Shown here piece after piece: positions 6,025-10,668 of a stretch of DNA of 10,668 nucleotides. Below the pieces are notes generated by a model. That model had not been told where the DNA came from and did no database searches. It worked only from the letters and a program-made list of their open reading frames with translations. Source of the stretch: JAMCRM01 sp041685075 (GTDB lineage: Bacteria > Acidobacteriota > Terriglobia > Bryobacterales > Bryobacteraceae). Positions within the stretch are counted from its first letter, which is position 1. Every line of letters starts with the position of its first letter. The position numbers and the translations under genes are program-made. The stretch covers positions 1 through 10,668 of the forward strand of contig JAWLGN010000192.1 in NCBI GenBank assembly GCA_041685075.1. The letters run 5' to 3'.

Positions 6025-7485
6025 CTACTTCAGCAGCGCGGCGGCGCGCGAGGCGAACTGCATCACCGGGGTAGGGAAGATGCCCAGCAACAGGGTGGCG
6101 GCGGCCGAAAGCGCCAGGGCGGCGCGGATGCCCGCCGCCGGCGGCTCCAGCTCGGACGCCCCCTCCCCCGGCTGCCGCATGTACATCGCCACGATCAGCC
6201 GCAGGTAGTAGTACGCCGCCACCGCGCTGTTCAACAGTCCCAGCACCGCCAGCCACACCAGCCGCGCATCGAGCGCCGCCTGGAAGATCGCGAACTTGCC
6301 GAAAAAGCCCGCCGTCAGCGGCACCCCGATGAGCGAGAACAGGAACACCGAGAGCATGGCCGCGACAAACGGCTGCCGCGCGCCCAGCCCGGCATAATCG
6401 TCGATTTCCTCGAACCGCTCGCCCTTACCCGCCACGTGCGCCGCCACCGCGAACGCCCCCACGTTCATGAACGTGTAGGCCGCCAGGTAGAACATGGCCG
6501 CGGCGGTGCCGGCGTGCGAGCGCGAGGTGAGCGCCACCAGCACGTAGCCCGCGTGCGCGATGGAGCTGTAGGCCAGCATGCGTTTCACGTTCGTCTGGTG
6601 CAGCGCGGCGAAGTTCCCCAGGGTCATCGATAGCAGCGCCGCCATCCACACCAGCGGCTCCCAGCGGTTCCCTATGGGCGCGAATGCGGTCATGAAGATG
6701 CGCAGGAAGATGGCGAAAGCGGCCGCTTTCGCGCCGGTGGAAAGAAACGCCGCCACCGGCGCCGGCGCGCCCTGGTAAACGTCCGGCGCCCAGGCCTGAA
6801 ACGGCGCGCATGCCACCTTGAAGCCCAGCCCCACGAACAGCAGCGCCGCCGCCGCCCCTGCGTAGAGCGGGTCCGGCCCGCCGCGCCCCATCAGCAGCCC
6901 GCGGATGGCGGTGAGCTGCGTGGCCCCGGTCGTCCCGTAGGCGATCGCCGCTCCGTAGAGGAAAAACGCCGTGGCGAAGGATCCCAGCAGGAAATACTTC
7001 AGCGCCGCTTCGCTGGTGCGCTTGTCCTGCCGCAGGTAGCCTGCCAGCACGTAGCTCGCCAGCGAGGAGATCTCAAGGCCTATGAAGATCACGATCAGGT
7101 CGTTCGCCGCCGCCATCACGCTCTGGCCCGCGATGGCAAACAGCAGCAGCGCGTGATACTCGCCCGTCGCGGCGGCCTCCCGCGCCAGCGTCCTGTAGGA
7201 TGCCAGCACCGTCAGGATCCCCGCCGCCATCACCAGCAGCCGGAAGAAGGCGGCGAAGCGGTCCACCATCAGGAGTCCCGAAAACGCGGGGCCGGGAAAG
7301 GCGGCGGTGTTCAGCGCGCACAGCGCCGCCAGCACCAGCGCGGCAATCGAAGCGTGCCCGTAGAAGCGGCTGCGCGGCGCCGCCAACGGGCTCAGCACCA
7401 TGAACGCGGTGGCCGCCAGGGCCAGCACAATCTCCGGCAGAAACCGGATGATGTCGGCGGCCTCCGGAATCCAGCTACCGGACAT
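6025..7485 (-). CDS. nuoN: NADH-quinone oxidoreductase subunit N
   Basis: A 486-residue integral membrane protein, the usual length for NuoN, one of the three antiporter-like proton-pumping subunits of respiratory complex I. About 14 hydrophobic segments are visible. Family motifs include FIGLEISSLASYVLAGY (134-150) with the conserved glutamate E138, EAALKYFLLGSFA (159-171), GFKVACAPFQAWAPDVYQGA (221-240) with K223, FLSTGAKAAAF (247-257) with K253, and LTAGFFGKFAIF (390-401) with K397. These correspond to the Glu/Lys proton-transfer chain of the family, and none is missing. The start is the ATG at 7483-7485, preceded by GGAGGTGGCGG; it overlaps the nuoM stop by 11 bases, so translation is likely coupled. 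A longer reading to 7524 lies entirely in nuoM and adds an arginine-rich, non-membrane stretch. It is the last gene of the nuo run, and its stop is three bases from the stop of the convergent hydrolase gene. Confidence 0.96.
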   Translation of the reverse strand: MSGSWIPEAADIIRFLPEIVLALAATAFMVLSPLAAPRSRFYGHASIAALVLAALCALNTAAFPGPAFSGLLMVDRFAAFFRLLVMAAGILTVLASYRTLAREAAATGEYHALLLFAIAGQSVMAAANDLIVIFIGLEISSLASYVLAGYLRQDKRTSEAALKYFLLGSFATAFFLYGAAIAYGTTGATQLTAIRGLLMGRGGPDPLYAGAAAALLFVGLGFKVACAPFQAWAPDVYQGAPAPVAAFLSTGAKAAAFAIFLRIFMTAFAPIGNRWEPLVWMAALLSMTLGNFAALHQTNVKRMLAYSSIAHAGYVLVALTSRSHAGTAAAMFYLAAYTFMNVGAFAVAAHVAGKGERFEEIDDYAGLGARQPFVAAMLSVFLFSLIGVPLTAGFFGKFAIFQAALDARLVWLAVLGLLNSAVAAYYYLRLIVAMYMRQPGEGASELEPPAAGIRAALALSAAATLLLGIFPTPVMQFASRAAALLK

Positions 7486-8995
7486 CCGCCACCTCCACCC
7501 CCGCCGGCTGCGCGCGCTCCACATAGTGCCGCACGTTGTACTCCGTTTGTTCCAGCACCCGCGCCGTTGCCGCGCTCACCGGCGGCAGAAAGCTGCGGGT
7601 GTAGGTCCCCATCCACACCATCAACACCAGCAGCGGCAGCAACGCCGCCCATTCGCGCCGCCCCAGGTCGGCCACCCGCGCCCGCGTTTCTCCGTAGAAG
7701 ACCCGCTGGTAAAGCCATAACAGGTAGCAGGCCGAAAGGATCACCCCCAGGGCCGCCGCCGCCGCCCAGCGGATGTCCACCCGCGCCGCGCCTTGCAGCA
7801 CCAGGAACTCCCCCACGAAGTTGTTCAGCATCGGCAGCCCCGCGCTCGACAGCGTCGTCACCAGAAAGACCGTCGACAGCCAGGGCGCCGCCGAGGCCAC
7901 GCCGCCGTAGTCTTTGATCTCCAGCGAGTGCCGCCGCTCGTAGAGGCAGCCCACCAGCATGAACAGCGCGCCGGTCGAAACCCCGTGGTTCAGCATCTGG
8001 TAGACCGCGCCGTCCAGCCCCTGTCCGGTGAACGAGAAGATTCCCAGCACTACGAAGCCCAGATGGCTCACCGAGGAGTACGCCACCAGCTTCTTCATAT
8101 TCGGCTGCACCAGCGCCACCAGCGCCCCGTAGACGATCCCGATGACCGCCAGCGCCGAAATCCACCACGCGCACTCCCGCGCCGCGCCCGGAAACAGCGG
8201 CAGGCAGAAGCGCACCAGCCCGTAGGCGCCCATTTTGAGCATCACGGCAGCCAGCATCACGGAGCCCGCCGTGGGCGCCTCCACGTGCGCATCCGGCAGC
8301 CACGTGTGCAGCGGAAACAGCGGCACCTTGATGGCGAACGCCGCGAAGAAGGCCAGAAACAGCACCAGCTCCTCGCCGGGCGCCAGCCGCAGGGCCCCCG
8401 ATTCCAGGGCCGCCAGGATCTGCGGCACATCGAACGACCCCGCGCGCCCGTACAGCCAGATGATCGCCGCCAGCATCAGCACCGACCCGGCCATGGTGTA
8501 AAGGAAAAACTTCACCGCCGCGTAGATGCGCCGCTCGTGACCCCAGACGCCCACCAGGAAGTACATGGGGACCAGCGACACTTCCCAGAAGACGTAGAAC
8601 AGAAACAGGTCCTGCGCGGCGAACACCCCCACCAGCCCGAACTCGAGCAGCAGCAGGAAGGCGTGGAACTCCTTCACCCGCTCCGTGATGCTGCGCCGGG
8701 AGATCAGCACGCATAGCGGCGCCAGCAGGGTCGAGAGCAGCACCAGCCACAGGCTGATGCCGTCCAGGGCCACGTGGTAGCGGATGGCCGGCGCGGCAAT
8801 CCACGGCAGATCCGTGACGAACTGCTCGCCCTCGCCGGTGCGGAACCCCACAGCCAGCCCCACCGAGGCCAGGAACGTCACGAGCGCGAAGGCCAGCGCC
8901 GTCCAGCGCGCCGCATCCGGCCGGCGCCGCGGCACGGCCAGCACCGCGAAGAACCCCACCAGCGGCAGCGCCAGCACCAGGTCCAGCAGGTTCAT
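7475..8995 (-). CDS. nuoM: NADH-quinone oxidoreductase subunit M
   Basis: A 506-residue polytopic inner-membrane protein, normal length for NuoM, an antiporter-like proton channel subunit of complex I. Recognisable motifs are DLFLFYVFWEVSLVPMYFLV (129-148) with the key glutamate E138, VKFFLYTMAGSVLML (161-175), and FAIKVPLFPLHTWLPDAHVE (220-239) with K223. Next come APTAGSVMLAAVMLKMGAYG (240-259) with K254, VAYSSVSHLGFVVLG (304-318), and LPMLNNFVGEFLVLQG (387-402) with E396. All the charged residues expected along the half-channels are present. The start is the ATG at 8993-8995, preceded by GGGAGGG five bases upstream. It overlaps the nuoL stop as ATGA (four bases), and its own stop overlaps the nuoN start, so the three genes form a coupled operon. 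The frame is open further upstream to 9175, but that part lies inside nuoL and is not membrane-like. Confidence 0.97.
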   Translation of the reverse strand: MNLLDLVLALPLVGFFAVLAVPRRRPDAARWTALAFALVTFLASVGLAVGFRTGEGEQFVTDLPWIAAPAIRYHVALDGISLWLVLLSTLLAPLCVLISRRSITERVKEFHAFLLLLEFGLVGVFAAQDLFLFYVFWEVSLVPMYFLVGVWGHERRIYAAVKFFLYTMAGSVLMLAAIIWLYGRAGSFDVPQILAALESGALRLAPGEELVLFLAFFAAFAIKVPLFPLHTWLPDAHVEAPTAGSVMLAAVMLKMGAYGLVRFCLPLFPGAARECAWWISALAVIGIVYGALVALVQPNMKKLVAYSSVSHLGFVVLGIFSFTGQGLDGAVYQMLNHGVSTGALFMLVGCLYERRHSLEIKDYGGVASAAPWLSTVFLVTTLSSAGLPMLNNFVGEFLVLQGAARVDIRWAAAAALGVILSACYLLWLYQRVFYGETRARVADLGRREWAALLPLLVLMVWMGTYTRSFLPPVSAATARVLEQTEYNVRHYVERAQPAGVEVADVR

Positions 8996-10668
8996 CGCAG
9001 CCCTCCCGCAATCCCCATGGAAGCCAGCAGAAAGACCGACCCCAGCAGCACCCAGGCCGCGTAGCTGCGGACGTTGCCGGATTGCACCAGCCGCAGCAGG
9101 GCGCCCAGGTCGCGCGCGCGCCGCCCCACGGCCTCCACCAGCCGGTCGATCAGCCCCACATCCACGCCGCGCCATAACACCCGCCCGGAGCCATCCACCA
9201 GGGGCCGCACCACGGCGGCGTCGTAGATCTCGTCCACGAAGTACTTGTTCGCAACCAGCGTGTAGGCCGCGCCCATCCGCGCCGCCGCGCGCTCCGCCAG
9301 CCCCGGACGCCCCAGGTAGAACAGCCAGGCCAGCGCGATGCCCGCCGCGCCCGCCGCCACCGAAACCGCCACCAGCGCGAAGCCGTGCGGCGCATGGGTT
9401 TCAGGAAACAGCGGAGCCAGGTAGGCGGGCACGTCGAACAGGTATCCGCCCGCCAGCGAAAGCGCCGCCAGCGCCACCAGCGGCCCGACCATGACGGCCG
9501 GCGATTCGTGCGGCGTGCCCTCATATCGCGGCGCGCCGTAAAACGTCAAAAACACCGCCCGAAAGACGTAAAATGCCGTCATTCCGGCCGTAATAACCGC
9601 CACCCAGTACATCCAGGGGGCGCGCGCGTAGGCTGCCAGCAGAATGGCGTCCTTGCTGAAGAAGCCCGAGAACGGCGGCACCCCGGCAATCGCCACCGCC
9701 GCCGCCAGCATGGTCCCATGGGTCCAGGGGATCCGCCGCCCGAGCCCGCCCATGCGGCGCAGGTCCTGCTCGCCGCCCAGCGCGTGGATCACGCTGCCCG
9801 CGCCCAGAAACAGCAGCGCCTTGAAAAACGCGTGCGTCACCAGGTGCCAGATGCCCGCCGAAAACGCGCCGCACCCCACCCCCAGGAACATGTACCCCAA
9901 CTGCGAAACCGTCGAGTAGGCGAAAACTTTCTTGATATCGTTCTGCGCCAGCGCGATGGTGGCGGCGAAGACGGCGGTGAACAGCCCCACGGTGGCGACC
10001 ACGTCGAGCGCCGCCGGCGCGTGCACGAACACCGGCCACGAGCGCGCCACCACGTAGACCCCCGCGGTCACCATGGTGGCCGCGTGAATCAGGGCCGATA
10101 CCGGCGTGGGCCCCGCCATGGCGTCCGGCAGCCACACGTAGAGCGGAAACTGCGCCGACTTCCCGCACGCCCCCGCCATCAGCAGCAGCGCGATGGCCGT
10201 CAGGACGCCCGCCGGAGCTGCCGGCGCCGCGGCGAAGACGCCCCCGAAGTCCAGCGTTCCGCATTGAATGAACGTCAGGTACATCGCCAGCAGGAAGCCG
10301 AAATCGCCGATGCGGTTCACGATGAAAGCCTTGTTGGCCGCGTCGCCGGCGGACGGTTTCTCGAAGTAGAAGCCGATCAGCAGGTAGCTCGCCAGCCCCA
10401 CCCCTTCCCAGCCCACGAACAGCAGCAGGTAGTTGGCTGCCAGCACCAGGGTGAGCATGAAAAACAGAAACAGGTTCAGGAAGGCGAAGAAGCGGTGGTA
10501 GCCGCCTTCGTGCGCCATGTAGCCCACCGAGTAGACGTGGATCAGGGAGCCCACGCCGGTCACCACCAGCAGCATCACCGCCGAGAGCCGGTCCGCCGCG
10601 AAGTCGAAGCCCACGCGGAAATCGCCGCTCGCAAACCACGTGCCGTAGCGTTCGATAACGGGCTGGTC
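8992..10668 (-). CDS. nuoL: NADH-quinone oxidoreductase subunit L, 5' end outside the window
   Basis: 558 residues of NuoL are visible. The reading frame is open through the right edge (first codons DQPVIERYGTWFASGDF), so the start lies outside. Judged from the spacing of conserved residues against E. coli NuoL, about 55-60 residues are missing. NuoL is the distal antiporter-like proton-pumping subunit of complex I. Visible motifs, numbered from the first visible residue, are LSAVMLLVVTGVGSLIHVYS (28-47), LLFVGWEGVGLASYLLIGFY (82-101) with the conserved Glu in WEG, and CGKSAQFPLYVWLPDAMAGP (168-187) with K170. Also seen are VSALIHAATMVTAGVYV (190-206) with H195, NDIKKVFAYSTVSQLGYMF (243-261), and PFSGFFSKDAIL (332-343) with K339 and D340. 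The C-terminal 90 residues (from NKYFVDEIYDAAVV) fit the long lateral helix and last membrane helix that brace NuoM and NuoN. The gene overlaps nuoM by four bases (ATGA). Confidence 0.96.
   Translation of the reverse strand, partial: DQPVIERYGTWFASGDFRVGFDFAADRLSAVMLLVVTGVGSLIHVYSVGYMAHEGGYHRFFAFLNLFLFFMLTLVLAANYLLLFVGWEGVGLASYLLIGFYFEKPSAGDAANKAFIVNRIGDFGFLLAMYLTFIQCGTLDFGGVFAAAPAAPAGVLTAIALLLMAGACGKSAQFPLYVWLPDAMAGPTPVSALIHAATMVTAGVYVVARSWPVFVHAPAALDVVATVGLFTAVFAATIALAQNDIKKVFAYSTVSQLGYMFLGVGCGAFSAGIWHLVTHAFFKALLFLGAGSVIHALGGEQDLRRMGGLGRRIPWTHGTMLAAAVAIAGVPPFSGFFSKDAILLAAYARAPWMYWVAVITAGMTAFYVFRAVFLTFYGAPRYEGTPHESPAVMVGPLVALAALSLAGGYLFDVPAYLAPLFPETHAPHGFALVAVSVAAGAAGIALAWLFYLGRPGLAERAAARMGAAYTLVANKYFVDEIYDAAVVRPLVDGSGRVLWRGVDVGLIDRLVEAVGRRARDLGALLRLVQSGNVRSYAAWVLLGSVFLLASMGIAGGLR

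Noticed and set aside
7392..9011. Long minus-strand open frame (539 codons) covering nuoM in another phase
   Set aside because: It is a frame-shifted shadow of nuoM, rich in Gly, Ala and Arg and lacking the hydrophobic segments, whereas the nuoM frame carries every family motif.
10612..10614. GTG as the real start of nuoL
   Set aside because: The same frame stays open upstream to the window edge with NuoL-like residues, and starting here would delete the conserved N-terminal membrane segments. The gene is simply cut by the window.
9521..10639. Minus-strand open frame (372 codons) inside nuoL
   Set aside because: It is a shifted shadow of nuoL with low-complexity Arg/Gly/Ala content and no family features.
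1..10668. CRISPR array, insertion sequence, tRNA, phage or defence system
   Set aside because: I found no regularly spaced repeats, transposase-like protein, cloverleaf sequence or defence-associated domain anywhere in the window.

Overview
The window is GC-rich and densely coding. It reads as a chromosomal segment of a Gram-negative bacterium, most likely an acidobacterium of the Solibacter/Bryobacter kind. This placement is an inference. It rests on the very large outer-membrane receptor with an N-terminal carboxypeptidase-regulatory-like domain, a type greatly expanded in Acidobacteriota, together with an ordinary complex I nuo tail and the base composition. No 16S rRNA or other phylogenetic marker is present. 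I see no RNA gene, CRISPR array, insertion sequence or phage gene.

Layout, left to right. (1) Bases 1-38, minus strand: a possible gene start that runs off the left edge behind a strong AGGAGGT ribosome-binding site. (2) Bases 39-246: no gene; one strong GC-rich hairpin lies downstream of the next gene. (3) Bases 247-801, minus strand: a complete DJ-1/PfpI-family (type 1 glutamine amidotransferase-like) protein with its nucleophile cysteine intact. (4) Bases 802-1108: a divergent control region with a terminator-like hairpin plus T-tract in the leader of the DJ-1 gene, an abutting perfect 10-bp palindrome, a weak -10-like box, and a hairpin in the leader of the next gene. (5) Bases 1109-6021, plus strand: a two-gene unit. 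It holds a 1223-residue TonB-dependent-receptor/Oar-like outer-membrane protein and, overlapping it by one base, a secreted ComEC-type metallo-beta-lactamase-fold hydrolase. (6) Bases 6025-10668, minus strand: the end of a nuo operon in canonical order, nuoL (5' end cut off by the window), nuoM and nuoN, each overlapping the next. It converges on the receptor unit with only three bases between the stop codons.

How the genes work together. NuoL, NuoM and NuoN are the three antiporter-like proton-pumping subunits of respiratory NADH:quinone oxidoreductase, and all the charged residues expected for proton transfer that I looked for are present. The receptor and the metallo-hydrolase are almost certainly co-transcribed and translationally coupled. 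The simplest reading is a surface uptake or binding protein paired with an exported hydrolase that acts on the same unknown substrate. The DJ-1 protein is transcribed divergently and has no evident functional link to either unit. Most of the window is ordinary core and accessory biology. The parts worth a second look are the receptor-hydrolase pair and the structured leader of the DJ-1 gene.
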